DNA of 64,000 bases from Fusobacterium sp. (GCF_032477075.1 NZ_JAWDXO010000001.1:124001-188000); one strand, 5' to 3'; shown: positions 51,093-60,264, counted from the first letter of the stretch. Notes: generated from the sequence alone by a model not told the origin. Program-made: numbers and translations.

Positions 51093-53165
51093 TTGAGATT
51101 ACTATTTGAAATTGGAATGGAAGAACTGCCTGCAAGATTTTTAAATCAGGCATTGAAAGATTTAAAAAATAATTTAGAAGCGAAATTAAAAGAAGAAAGA
51201 ATTAGTTTTAAGAGTATAAAAACTTATGGAACTCCAAGAAGATTAATTTTGGATGTATGGGAACTGGGAGAGCAGCAAGAAGATCTTAATATAGTGAATA
51301 TGGGACCAGCTAAAAATGTAGCTTATGGAAGTAATGGAGAGATATCTAGAGCAGGACTTGGATTTGCTAAATCTCAAGGAATAGAAGCAGAAGATCTTGA
51401 AATAATAAGTACTCCAAAGGGTGAATATATAGCAGCAAGAAAATTTATGGAAGGAAAAGAAACAAAGGAACTTCTTCCTGAAATATTAAAAAGTCTTGTA
51501 TTAGAATTAAATTTTCAAAAATCTATGACTTGGTCAGATAAAAAGTTAAGATTTGCCAGACCTATACAGTGGTTTTTAGCACTTTGTAATAATGAAGTTG
51601 TAAAATTTGAAATTGAAGGAATGGAAAGTGGAAATAAATCTAAGGGACACAGATTCTTTGGTAAAGAATTTGAAGTTAATACTATAGATGAATATTTTAA
51701 AAAAATAAGAGAAAATAATGTAATAATAGATATTGAAGAAAGAAAAGCTCTTATCAAAAAACTTATTAATGAAAATTGCACAAATTCTGGAGAACAGGTG
51801 CTTGTAGAAGATGAACTTTTAAATGAGGTAACTAATCTTATAGAATATCCTTGTCCTATAGTAGGAAGTTTTAATTCAGATTTCCTTGAAGTTCCACAAG
51901 AAGTTCTTATAATATCCATGGAAGTACATCAAAGATATTTTCCTATACTTGATTCAAATGGAAGACTTCTCCCTAAATTTGTAGTTGTTAGAAATGGGAT
52001 AGAAACTTCTGAACAAGTAAGAAAAGGAAATGAAAAAGTATTATCTGCAAGACTTGCTGATGCTAGATTCTTCTATCAGGAAGATTTAAAATCACCTCTT
52101 GCTGATAATATAGAAAAATTAAAAACAGTAGTATTCCAAAAAGATCTTGGAACTATCTATTCAAAAATAGAAAGAGCTACAGAAATAGCTAAGTATTTAA
52201 TAGATACTCTAGGATATAATGATAGAAAAGACAGTATATTAAGAACTGTATTGCTTGCTAAAGCAGATCTTGTTTCTAATATGATAGGAGAAAAAGAATT
52301 TACTAAACTTCAAGGGTTTATGGGGGCAGATTATGCACTTAAATCAGGAGAGGGGAAGGAAGTTTCTCTTGGTATAAAAGAACACTATTATCCAAGGTTT
52401 CAAGGAGATAGTCTTCCTATAGAATTAGAAGGGATAGTAACTGGAATATCTGATAGAATAGATACATTGGTAGGATGCTTTGGAGTAGGAGTTATTCCAA
52501 GTGGATCAAAAGATCCATTTGCTTTGAGAAGAGCAGCTCTTGGAATTGTAAATATAATACTTAATTCAAGATTAGATATCTCTTTAAAAGCATTAACAGG
52601 AAAAGCATTAGATGCCCTTCAAGGGTGTGAAGTATTAAAAAGAGATAGAGAAATTGTTCTTACAGAAGTATTGGAATTCTTTAAACAAAGAGAAATGAAT
52701 ATCTTTACTGAAATGAAATACAGTAAAGATATAGTTACAGCTGTTCTCAATACTGATAGTGATAATGCTGTAGAAGCTTTAGAAAAAATAAAAACTTTAG
52801 AATCTTTTACTAAAGAAGAAGTATTTAAAACACTACTTCCAGTGTTGAAAAGAGTAGGGAATATTTCTAAAGATCATGAAAAAGGTATTATAAATCAAGA
52901 TTTATTTAAAGAACCAGTAGAGACTGAATTATATAATTTTTCATTAGAGCTAAACTCAAAAGTGATAGATGCTTTAAATAACAAAGATTACAATAAATAT
53001 CTTCAAGCTATAGTTTCAGGCAAAGATATTATTAACAGATATTTTGATGAAGTAATGGTAATGGATAAAGATGAAGATGTTAAGAACAACAGACTTTCTC
53101 AACTTAAATTTTTAGCTGATTTATTTATAAAAATGGCTGACCTTAATCAAATAGAGGAAAGATAA
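51093..53165 (+). CDS. glyS: Glycyl-tRNA synthetase beta subunit
   Basis: A 690-aa beta subunit (LLFEIGMEELPARFL start, then GTPRRL, HQRYFPI and DARFFYQEDL). The start codon is TTG at 51093 with AGGAGG eight bases upstream; the next in-frame ATG would remove the conserved FEIG. Follows glyQ by 56 bases. Confidence 0.96.
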   Translation: MRLLFEIGMEELPARFLNQALKDLKNNLEAKLKEERISFKSIKTYGTPRRLILDVWELGEQQEDLNIVNMGPAKNVAYGSNGEISRAGLGFAKSQGIEAEDLEIISTPKGEYIAARKFMEGKETKELLPEILKSLVLELNFQKSMTWSDKKLRFARPIQWFLALCNNEVVKFEIEGMESGNKSKGHRFFGKEFEVNTIDEYFKKIRENNVIIDIEERKALIKKLINENCTNSGEQVLVEDELLNEVTNLIEYPCPIVGSFNSDFLEVPQEVLIISMEVHQRYFPILDSNGRLLPKFVVVRNGIETSEQVRKGNEKVLSARLADARFFYQEDLKSPLADNIEKLKTVVFQKDLGTIYSKIERATEIAKYLIDTLGYNDRKDSILRTVLLAKADLVSNMIGEKEFTKLQGFMGADYALKSGEGKEVSLGIKEHYYPRFQGDSLPIELEGIVTGISDRIDTLVGCFGVGVIPSGSKDPFALRRAALGIVNIILNSRLDISLKALTGKALDALQGCEVLKRDREIVLTEVLEFFKQREMNIFTEMKYSKDIVTAVLNTDSDNAVEALEKIKTLESFTKEEVFKTLLPVLKRVGNISKDHEKGIINQDLFKEPVETELYNFSLELNSKVIDALNNKDYNKYLQAIVSGKDIINRYFDEVMVMDKDEDVKNNRLSQLKFLADLFIKMADLNQIEER

Positions 53166-53176
53166 TAGAATACTTA

Positions 53177-53204
53177 AAGAGCCTGAGAAATCAGGCTCTT
53201 CTCA
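53177..53204 (+). terminator. Hairpin after glyS
   Basis: AAGAGCCTGA and TCAGGCTCTT close a GAAA tetraloop (10-bp perfect stem). The following T-run is weak, so termination may be partial. Confidence 0.6.
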
Positions 53205-53226
53205 TAAAAGTATAAAGGGGAAAAAA

Positions 53227-54258
53227 GTGAAATCATTAAAAAGTTTTTTTAAAAGGAAAAATATAGAGATAACAGTAAAGAGATATTGTATAGATGCTTT
53301 CAGTCATATGGCTTTAGGACTTTTTTCAACACTTCTTATAGGAACTATACTTAATACAATTGGAGGAAAACTGGGAATAACCTTTCTTACAGATGTTATC
53401 TGGAAAATAGCAAGAGATATGACAGGATCAGCAATTGGAGTAGCTGTTGCTTATGGACTTCAGGCACCTCATCTTGTATTGTTTTCATCTACAATAACTG
53501 GAGCAGCGGGAGCTATTTATGGTGGACCAGTAGGGGCCTTTATAGGAGCAGTAGTAGGGGCAGAATTTGGAAAAATGATATCAAAAGAAACAAAAATAGA
53601 TATAATAGTGACCCCAGCAGTTACAATCTTAACAGGAGCATTAGTAGTATATTATGTAGGACCTGGGGTAGCAAAATTCATGGAAGCATTTGGAGCTTTC
53701 ATAATGTATACAACAGAGCTTCAGCCATTTTATATGGGAATTATAGTATCAGTAGTAGTGGGAATAGCTTTGACACTTCCTATCAGCAGTGCAGCACTGT
53801 GTATGATGATAGGACTGAGTGGACTTGCTGCTGGAGCTTCTACAGTAGGATGTTCAGCACAAATGGTTGGATTTGCAGTAATGAGCTTTAAAGAAAATGG
53901 ATGGGGAGGTCTTGCAGCACAGGGGCTTGGAACTTCAATGCTGCAAATAGGGAATATTGTTAAGAACTGGAAAATATGGATACCTCCTACATTGGCTTCA
54001 GCTATATTAGGTCCAGTATCAACTGTAATATTGAAATATCAAAATATTCCAATAGCAGCAGGAATGGGAACAAGTGGACTAGTTGGACAATTTGGAACTT
54101 TTTCTACTATGGAGGGCTTAGGAAGAGGAGGGACATCTCTTTATATAGGAATACTTATACTTCATTTTATTCTTCCAGCTATTCTTACTCTTGCAATAGC
54201 TAGCTTTATGAGAAAGAAAAATTGGATAAAAGATGGAGACTTGAAATTAGATTTGTAA
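53227..54258 (+). CDS. PTS_EIIC_2-type membrane permease
   Basis: A 343-aa very hydrophobic protein of the PTS_EIIC_2-like family, glycine- and alanine-rich with about nine helices (AIYGGPVGAFIGAVVGAEFGK, SGLAAGASTVGCSAQMVGF). No IIA or IIB domains accompany it, so phosphotransfer partners would be elsewhere; orphans of this family are common and mostly uncharacterised. Start GTG with AAAGGGG upstream, 15 bases before folE. Confidence 0.82.
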   Translation: MKSLKSFFKRKNIEITVKRYCIDAFSHMALGLFSTLLIGTILNTIGGKLGITFLTDVIWKIARDMTGSAIGVAVAYGLQAPHLVLFSSTITGAAGAIYGGPVGAFIGAVVGAEFGKMISKETKIDIIVTPAVTILTGALVVYYVGPGVAKFMEAFGAFIMYTTELQPFYMGIIVSVVVGIALTLPISSAALCMMIGLSGLAAGASTVGCSAQMVGFAVMSFKENGWGGLAAQGLGTSMLQIGNIVKNWKIWIPPTLASAILGPVSTVILKYQNIPIAAGMGTSGLVGQFGTFSTMEGLGRGGTSLYIGILILHFILPAILTLAIASFMRKKNWIKDGDLKLDL

Positions 54259-54273
54259 TTTCAAAGGAGAAAA

Positions 54274-54834
54274 ATGAAAAAAATAGATGTAAATAAAATA
54301 GAAAATGCCTTTAAAGATATACTGGATGCTTTGGGGGAAAGTATAGAGAGAGAAGGATTGAAGGATACTCCAAAGAGAATCGCACAAAGTTATACTGAGC
54401 TTTTTTCAGGGCTGCTTCAAAATCCTGAAGATATGCTTAAAAGAACATTTGAAGTAGAAAAAAATGACCTGATAATAGAAAAGAATATAGATTTCTATTC
54501 TATGTGTGAACATCATTTTCTTCCTATATTTGGTAAAATAGATATAGCATATATTCCAAATGGCAAAATAGTGGGATTTGGTGATATAATAAAAGTAATA
54601 GATATACTTTCTAAAAGACCTCAAATACAAGAAAGATTAGGATCTCAAATAGTTGATACAATATATGATACTCTTAATTGTCAGGGAGTTATGGTAGTTA
54701 TAAAAGCTAAACATATGTGTATGACTATGAGAGGAGAAAAGAGAGTAAACAGTGAAATAGTAACAACTTCTTACAAAGGAATATTTGAAGATGATACTGT
54801 TAGAAGAATGGAAATTTTTTCATTATTAAAATAA
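54274..54834 (+). CDS. folE: GTP cyclohydrolase I (type IA)
   Basis: A 186-aa enzyme making dihydroneopterin triphosphate from GTP. Zinc and active-site residues lie in SMCEHHFLPIFGK (about 75-87), IVGFGDIIKVID and KHMCMTMRG. First step of folate synthesis, directly before the folB-folK fusion. Confidence 0.96.
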   Translation: MKKIDVNKIENAFKDILDALGESIEREGLKDTPKRIAQSYTELFSGLLQNPEDMLKRTFEVEKNDLIIEKNIDFYSMCEHHFLPIFGKIDIAYIPNGKIVGFGDIIKVIDILSKRPQIQERLGSQIVDTIYDTLNCQGVMVVIKAKHMCMTMRGEKRVNSEIVTTSYKGIFEDDTVRRMEIFSLLK

Positions 54835-54852
54835 ATTTTTATGGAGAATGTC

Positions 54853-55701
54853 ATGGATAAAATATATATCAACAACCTTGAATTTATAGCGTATCATGGA
54901 GTATTTCCTGAAGAGAAAAAACTAGGACAGAAGTTTTTAGTTTCAGCAGAAATGACAACATCAACAAGGGAAGCTGGAAAAACTGGTAATTTGAAAAAGT
55001 CTACACATTATGGACTTGTGGCTAATGATATAGGAGAAATATTTACTGGAAAAAGCATAGATTTAATTGAAACTTGTGCTGAAGATATAGCAGAGATGAT
55101 ATTAAGTAAATATCCTTTGATTTCTGAAGTAAAAGTGACAGTAAAGAAACCTTGGGCACCTTTGCAGATGCATTTTGAAAATGTAGCTGTAGAGATAACA
55201 AGAAAAAGGCATACAGTGTATCTTTCTATTGGATCTAATATGGGAGATAAAAAACAAAATCTTCTTACAGCCATAGAAAAAATAGGTTTAATAAAACAAA
55301 CAAATGTAATCAAAACAAGCACAATTATCGAGACAGAGCCCTTTGGAATAAAGGAGCAGGATGATTTTCTTAATGCTTGTTTAGAAATAAAAACGTTATT
55401 ATATCCTCATGAACTATTAAAAGAACTTTTAGGAATAGAAGAAGAAATGGGAAGAAAAAGAATAAAAAAATGGGGACCCAGAATTATTGATATAGATATG
55501 CTTCTTTTTGATAAAGAAGTAATAGAAGATGATGATTTGGCTGTACCCCATCCATGGATGTGTGATAGAAGTTTTGTGCTTGAACCACTGTGTGAAATAG
55601 CTCCAAATATAATTCATCCTTTAGAGAAAAAAACAATTTTTAATCTAAAAAGAATTTTAGATGAAGCTACAGACGAAAAAGAAAATGAAATATTAAGTTA
55701 A
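54853..55701 (+). CDS. folBK: Bifunctional dihydroneopterin aldolase / HPPK
   Basis: A 282-aa fusion. The N-terminal FolB (about 1-118; INNLEFIAYHGVFPEE) cleaves dihydroneopterin. The C-terminal FolK (about 120-282; YLSIGSNMGDKKQN, and RIIDIDMLLFD) pyrophosphorylates the product. Start taken at ATG 54853, with GGAG 7 bases upstream; an ATG at 54841 lacks a ribosome site. Covers two successive folate steps after FolE. Confidence 0.93.
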   Translation: MDKIYINNLEFIAYHGVFPEEKKLGQKFLVSAEMTTSTREAGKTGNLKKSTHYGLVANDIGEIFTGKSIDLIETCAEDIAEMILSKYPLISEVKVTVKKPWAPLQMHFENVAVEITRKRHTVYLSIGSNMGDKKQNLLTAIEKIGLIKQTNVIKTSTIIETEPFGIKEQDDFLNACLEIKTLLYPHELLKELLGIEEEMGRKRIKKWGPRIIDIDMLLFDKEVIEDDDLAVPHPWMCDRSFVLEPLCEIAPNIIHPLEKKTIFNLKRILDEATDEKENEILS

Positions 55702-55751
55702 AATAAAAAAGAGATCTGTTATAAACTTAGAATAGCTCAATTACTATCACT

Positions 55752-55788
55752 AAAAAAGCTGACTTGAATTTTTTCATGTCAGCTTTTT
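55752..55788. terminator. Bidirectional terminator, folBK / IclR regulator
   Basis: AAAAAGCTGACTTGAA pairs with TTCATGTCAGCTTTTT (16 bp, one mismatch) between convergent genes. Confidence 0.85.
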
Positions 55789-55835
55789 CTATTAAAAAAA
55801 TTAGTAAAAATCTATAAAATGATTTCTATTTTTTA

Positions 55836-56609
55836 TTAAATAATACTTTTTATATTTAAATTTTCTAATTCTTTTGAAATTAATAATGAATGTTCCTTTA
55901 AAAGATTTCTTATTTTTATAATTCCTTTTTGATTAGTTCTAAAAATTGGAAGACTGACTCCCATAGCAGCATTTATCTTATTATTTATCATTATGGGAAC
56001 AGCTATACAGCATGCATCAGAGGTAACTTCTCCGAATTCTTCAGCAAATTTATTGATTTTAGCTTTTTTTATAATTTCGAGTAACTCCTCTATATCTGTG
56101 ATAGTATTTTCTGTAAACTGACTAATTCCATTAGAATATAACTTTCTTATTTCATCTTCTGAATACTTACAAAGGAGTACTCTTCCAAGTCCTGTACAAT
56201 ATAGAGGAAGATTTCTTCCTATAGAAGACATTAACTTTATAGGGAGAGAACATTCTACTTTTGTCAAATAAAGAACTTCATTATTATGATTTATTCCTAT
56301 TTGACAAGTCTCATTACATTGAGCAACTATTGATCTCATATGAGACTTTATAATTTCAAGACCATTTACATTTTCTAAATAAGTCTGTCCTACTTGAAAA
56401 GTAGCTAAACCAACAGAATAAGTTTGAGAAATAGGATCTAAAACTAAAAATTCAAGTTCGACTAAAGTTTTTAAAATAGGAGATAAGGTACTTTTAGGCA
56501 TATTAGTCAATTTTGAAATACTTGAAAAATTTAATTTTCCAGAATTTTTAGCTATAATTTGTAAGATATTTGTGACTCTTTCTGTAGGATTATGTAATAA
56601 AGTTTCCAT
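55836..56609 (-). CDS. IclR-family regulator (KdgR-like)
   Basis: A 257-aa IclR-type repressor with an N-terminal winged HTH (FSSISKLTNMPKSTLSPILK, about 28-47) and a GAF-like effector domain with SSIGRNLPLYCTGLGRVLL and FGEVTSDACCIAVPI. It is divergent from the kdu genes and faces a 40-bp palindrome. In other bacteria KdgR-type IclR proteins control pectin/uronate catabolism and respond to 2-keto-3-deoxygluconate-type compounds, which fits. Confidence 0.9.
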   Translation of the reverse strand: METLLHNPTERVTNILQIIAKNSGKLNFSSISKLTNMPKSTLSPILKTLVELEFLVLDPISQTYSVGLATFQVGQTYLENVNGLEIIKSHMRSIVAQCNETCQIGINHNNEVLYLTKVECSLPIKLMSSIGRNLPLYCTGLGRVLLCKYSEDEIRKLYSNGISQFTENTITDIEELLEIIKKAKINKFAEEFGEVTSDACCIAVPIMINNKINAAMGVSLPIFRTNQKGIIKIRNLLKEHSLLISKELENLNIKSII

Positions 56610-56722
56610 TTTTTCCTTCTTTCTTAAAAATAATTCTATTTAATATCTTAACAAAAAAAATAAGAAAAAGCTATTGAAATTTCAATTTTAAAAATTTGTA
56701 ATATGACAATAAAAAATAATGA

Positions 56723-56751
56723 TTGACTTATAAAAAAGTTTATAGTATATT
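56723..56751 (+). promoter_or_regulatory. kdu promoter
   Basis: TTGACT (56723-56728), 17-base spacer, TATATT (56746-56751). The transcription start would fall inside the adjoining palindrome. Confidence 0.72.
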
Positions 56752-56754
56752 TTA

Positions 56755-56794
56755 TTTATTCTTAATTACGAACTAGTTCGTAATTAAGAATAAA
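56755..56794. promoter_or_regulatory. 40-bp perfect palindrome, likely IclR-type operator
   Basis: Twenty-base arms centred between 56774 and 56775, core ACGAACTAGTTCGT, every position symmetric. It overlaps the predicted kdu start point, so a bound dimer or tetramer would repress. Rho-independent termination is unlikely because there is no loop or T-run. Confidence 0.8.
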
Positions 56795-56812
56795 AGTGGA
56801 GGTTAAAAAATT

Positions 56813-56956
56813 ATGAATAAAGAAACAATAATATCTCCATCTTGGTCAATTCACAGTGGTGTGGGAACAGCAAGTTATACATTTATATGGGGAATGGTTG
56901 GAGAGAATCAAACCTTTACAGATATGGATCATGTAGCAATGAAAGATATAAGATAA
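56813..56956 (+). pseudogene. kduI: kduI remnant: last 47 codons only
   Basis: A 47-codon frame whose residues from ISPSWSIHSGVG through MKDIR match the C-terminus of 5-keto-4-deoxyuronate isomerase (normally about 275-280 aa). The first ~230 residues, including most of the catalytic cupin, are gone. The remnant keeps a promoter, the operator, a GTGGAGG ribosome site and an ATG, consistent with a clean deletion that fused the leader to the 3' end. It is probably inactive; a retained small protein or leader cannot be excluded. Confidence 0.85.
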
Positions 56957-56989
56957 AGTTGAAATATATATTTTATTAGGAGGCAAAAA

Positions 56990-57763
56990 ATGTTAAACGA
57001 ATTTTCAATGGACTTTTTCTCTTTGAAAGGAAAAATAGCAATTGTAACAGGAGGGAATACAGGACTAGGACAGGCATATGTTGTGGCATTTGCTAGAGCA
57101 GGAGCAGATTTGTTTGTTACTACTTATGATAAAGAGTGGGAAGAAACAAGAAAACTTGTAGAAGCAGAAGGAAGAAAAATTCATTTTTTTCAGGCAGATT
57201 TAACAGACAGAGCCCAAGTTACTGCAGCAGTACAGGAATGTATGAGGGTCTATGGAAAAATAGATATATTAGTAAATAATGCTGGAACTATAAGAAGAGC
57301 TCCTTTACTGGAATATAAAGATTTTGATTGGGAAGCTGTAATGAATATCAATCTAAATGCAGTTTATTACATGAGTCAAGATGTAGCTAAAATAATGGCA
57401 GCTCAAGAAAGCGGAAAAATAATAAATGTAGCTTCAATGCTTTCATTTCAAGGAGGAAAATTTGTACCTCCATACACAGCCAGTAAGCATGGAGTTGCTG
57501 GATTGACTAAGGCTTTTGCAAATGAACTGGCATGTAAGAATATTCAAGTTAATGCAATAGCTCCTGGGTATATAAAAACAGCAAATACAGCACCTATAAG
57601 AGCAGATGAAAAGAGAAATGCTGAGATATTAAGCAGAATACCAGCAAATAAATGGGCGGAACCATCTGAGTTAATGGGAGCAATAGTATTTTTGGCAAGC
57701 AAAGCTTCAGATTATGTAAATGGTCATATACTAGCTGTAGATGGTGGATGGCTGGTTAGGTAG
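56990..57763 (+). CDS. kduD: 2-dehydro-3-deoxy-D-gluconate 5-dehydrogenase
   Basis: A 257-aa short-chain dehydrogenase. The NAD motif is TGGNTGLGQ (about 20-28), followed by NNAGTIRR, the YTASK catalytic Tyr/Lys (about 163) and VDGGWLVR at the end, all as in KduD. It reduces diketodeoxyuronate to KDG in uronate/pectin breakdown, directly after the KduI step. AGGAGG upstream. Intact although kduI is not. Confidence 0.93.
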   Translation: MLNEFSMDFFSLKGKIAIVTGGNTGLGQAYVVAFARAGADLFVTTYDKEWEETRKLVEAEGRKIHFFQADLTDRAQVTAAVQECMRVYGKIDILVNNAGTIRRAPLLEYKDFDWEAVMNINLNAVYYMSQDVAKIMAAQESGKIINVASMLSFQGGKFVPPYTASKHGVAGLTKAFANELACKNIQVNAIAPGYIKTANTAPIRADEKRNAEILSRIPANKWAEPSELMGAIVFLASKASDYVNGHILAVDGGWLVR

Positions 57764-57766
57764 AAT

Positions 57767-57804
57767 TTAAAAAAGAGTAGTCTTATAAGATTACTCTTTT
57801 TTAC
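57767..57804. terminator. Bidirectional terminator, kduD / AhpF-like gene
   Basis: AAAAGAGTA pairs with TACTCTTTT around an inner TCTTATAAGA palindrome, with A- and T-runs on both sides. Confidence 0.82.
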
Positions 57805-57808
57805 TTAC

Positions 57809-59440
57809 CTATTTCAATATTTCTATGACTTCATCTATATTTTTCTGCCCAAAGAAAGTATCTTTGTCATTGATTATCATAGCTGGTACACTCATAATAT
57901 CATATTTTTCTTTGAAATCTGGGAATGTAAATACATCAATAACTTCTACATTTACATTCTTGTTTTCTACAGCTATCTTTTGTGCTGCCTGAACAGTCTC
58001 TGGACACTTAGTACAGCTGAGTGATATACCTATTTTTATATTTACAGGTGAAGAAATATTTTTGATATTTTTCATAGTATCTTCAGATATTTTTTGACCT
58101 GGTCCTGCAATGTTGTACATAGCAAGAATAAAAGAATTTAACTCATGTCCACTAGGAAGAGATGAGAATTTTATTCCAGAGAAATCTCCATTTTTGTCTA
58201 AAATAGCTATTGTAGGAAATCTGTCTGCTTTAATTTTCTTTTCAAGTTCAGGATTTTCTCCTTTTTCAAAAGAAGTGAATTTCAGCTTGCTTGAAACAGA
58301 AGATATTTCTTTTACCATAGATTCAATCATTGAAGACTTTTCTATAGAAGAATCTTTGATAACAACAAGTTCAATATTATTTTCAAATCTTGAAACAATA
58401 TCTCCAAGCTGTTCTTTGAGGCTACTGTCCAGCAATTCTACTTCTTTGATTTGAGCTTGTGAAGATTTTTCGATTTCTTTTTCTTCCTTAGTCATACCAA
58501 GTTTTTCTCTCAATTCATGAACATATTTTTCAATATTTACAGCAGCAATAGCTCCATCTGAAACAGCAGTAACAAGCTGTCTAAGTTTTTTAGGTCTGAT
58601 ATCCCCAGCTGCATATATTCCTTTAATATTAGTTGATAAATCTTCATCAGTAGGAATAAAGCCATATTGATCCAACTGTATATACTCTTTGAAAAGTTTA
58701 CTTTGAGGTTCATAGCCAACAAAGATAAATATTCCAAAAGATTTTCCATCTTGAGCTTTATATTCAGATACTTCTCCAGTTATATTATTTTTAAATACAG
58801 CACTTCTCAATTGAATATCTCCTTTAGCTTCAAGTAATTCAGTGTTGAATTTGACTTCTATTTTTGGATGGTTTAAAACTTTTTCAGCTATTGATTTAGC
58901 ACATGTAAATTCAGGTTCTCTTGCTATAATTGTCACTTTAGTAGCATATTTTGTAAGAAAAATTGCTTCTTCAGCAGCAGCAAAACCTGCTCCTACTACA
59001 AATACTTCCATTCCTGTAAAGAATTCTCCATCGCAGGTAGCACAATATGCTACTCCTCTTCCAGTATATTCCTCTTCTCCAGGAAAATTAAGTTTTCTAG
59101 GAGAAGCTCCAGTAGCAATCACTACTGAAAGAGCTTTATAATCCCCAGAAGTAGTTTTTAATACTTTTATATCTTGAGAAAAATCCATATCCTTTACTTC
59201 AGAAGATACAAATTCTACTCCAAAATTCTCAGCTTGTTTTTTTAACTGAGCTCCAAATTCACTTCCAGATATTTCAGTTATTCCAGGATAATTAACTATT
59301 TCATTAGTAAGACAAATTTGTCCACCAGCTTTATCTTTTTCTATGATAAGAACATCCAACATAGCTCTTCCAGCATATATACCTGCTGATAACCCAGAAG
59401 GACCTCCTCCTATTACAATTAAATCATAAATTTTTTCCAT
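57809..59440 (-). CDS. AhpF/TrxB-like flavoprotein with permuted thioredoxin domains
   Basis: A 543-aa disulfide reductase. Residues ~1-310 are a thioredoxin-reductase module: FAD motif GGGPSGLSAGIYAGRA, redox CATCDGEF (about 135), NAD motif GAGFAAAEEA and GIYAAGDI. Residues ~340-543 form a tandem thioredoxin-fold unit ending with SCTKCPETVQAA (about 475), like the N-terminal domain of AhpF but placed at the C-terminus. It lies behind ahpC on the same strand, so it should reduce AhpC. Annotation pipelines would call it TrxB; the extra domain argues for AhpF-type work. Confidence 0.9.
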   Translation of the reverse strand: MEKIYDLIVIGGGPSGLSAGIYAGRAMLDVLIIEKDKAGGQICLTNEIVNYPGITEISGSEFGAQLKKQAENFGVEFVSSEVKDMDFSQDIKVLKTTSGDYKALSVVIATGASPRKLNFPGEEEYTGRGVAYCATCDGEFFTGMEVFVVGAGFAAAEEAIFLTKYATKVTIIAREPEFTCAKSIAEKVLNHPKIEVKFNTELLEAKGDIQLRSAVFKNNITGEVSEYKAQDGKSFGIFIFVGYEPQSKLFKEYIQLDQYGFIPTDEDLSTNIKGIYAAGDIRPKKLRQLVTAVSDGAIAAVNIEKYVHELREKLGMTKEEKEIEKSSQAQIKEVELLDSSLKEQLGDIVSRFENNIELVVIKDSSIEKSSMIESMVKEISSVSSKLKFTSFEKGENPELEKKIKADRFPTIAILDKNGDFSGIKFSSLPSGHELNSFILAMYNIAGPGQKISEDTMKNIKNISSPVNIKIGISLSCTKCPETVQAAQKIAVENKNVNVEVIDVFTFPDFKEKYDIMSVPAMIINDKDTFFGQKNIDEVIEILK

Positions 59441-59485
59441 ATTATTTCCTTTCTATGTATTATTTATTATTAAAAGATTATATTT

Positions 59486-59534
59486 AAAAAAAGAGGAGAC
59501 ATCTGAATGATTCTCTTTCAGTCTTCCTCTTTTA
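59486..59534 (-). terminator. Hairpin between ahpC and the AhpF-like gene
   Basis: On the minus strand AAAAGAGGA pairs with TCCTCTTTT, with partial pairing inside and T7 after. It could end most ahpC transcripts so the reductase is made in smaller amounts. Confidence 0.6.
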
Positions 59535-59539
59535 TACTT

Positions 59540-60100
59540 TTAAAGTTTTCCAACAAGGTCAATAGTTGGTTTTATAGTATCACTACCAGGTTTCCATTTA
59601 GCAGGACAAACTTCTCCATGTTCAGCTACAAATTTAGCTGCCTGAAGTTTTCTAAGGAGTTCTCCAGCTTCTCTTCCAATACCGTTATCATGTACTTCAT
59701 AAGCAACGATGACTCCTTCTGGATTAATGATAAAACTTCCTCTTAAAGCTAAACCTTCTTCTTCTATCATAACTTCAAAATCTCTAGCAAGTTTTCCAGT
59801 AGGATCAGCAAGCATAGGATATTGAACTTTCTTTATTCTATCAGATGTATCATGCCAAGCTTTGTGTACAAAGTGAGTATCTGTAGAAACTGAATATACC
59901 TCACAACCTTCAGCTTTAAATTGTTCATAATGTTCTGCCAAATCTTCAAGCTCAGTAGGACATACAAATGTAAAATCAGCTGGATAAAATACTACTGCTG
60001 CCCATTTCCCTTTCATAGATTCATTAGTTATTTCTTTAAAGTCTCCCATATGGTAAGCCATTGTTTTAAATTCTGATACTTTTTTACCAATTAATGACAT
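59540..60100 (-). CDS. ahpC: Alkyl hydroperoxide reductase C (2-Cys peroxiredoxin)
   Basis: A 186-aa peroxiredoxin. Peroxidatic Cys is in PADFTFVCPTELE (about 47), resolving Cys in HGEVCPAKWKPG (about 165). Reduces H2O2 and organic peroxides, itself reduced by the AhpF-like protein downstream. AAGGAGGA upstream and a consensus promoter with a PerR-like site. Confidence 0.97.
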   Translation of the reverse strand: MSLIGKKVSEFKTMAYHMGDFKEITNESMKGKWAAVVFYPADFTFVCPTELEDLAEHYEQFKAEGCEVYSVSTDTHFVHKAWHDTSDRIKKVQYPMLADPTGKLARDFEVMIEEEGLALRGSFIINPEGVIVAYEVHDNGIGREAGELLRKLQAAKFVAEHGEVCPAKWKPGSDTIKPTIDLVGKL

Positions 60101-60156
60101 AATTTTCTTCCTCCTTAGTTAATTTTGAATTACTTTATTTTGTAATTACTTTCAAT

Positions 60157-60171
60157 TTGTAATTATTATAT
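60157..60171 (-). promoter_or_regulatory. PerR-box-like operator of ahpC
   Basis: On the minus strand ATATAATAATTACAA matches the PerR consensus TTATAATNATTATAA at 12 of 14 defined positions and covers the predicted start point. Confidence 0.6.
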
Positions 60172-60175
60172 TTTG

Positions 60176-60204
60176 ATTATATAATTAATTACTCATTATG
60201 TCAA
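60176..60204 (-). promoter_or_regulatory. Perfect consensus promoter of ahpC
   Basis: TTGACA (60204-60199), 17-base spacer, TATAAT (60181-60176) on the minus strand. Confidence 0.87.
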
Positions 60205-60264
60205 GAATTTTTTTAGTATTTTCTTGTTTTTATTTTCTTCATATATTAAAATCTATATATAAAG

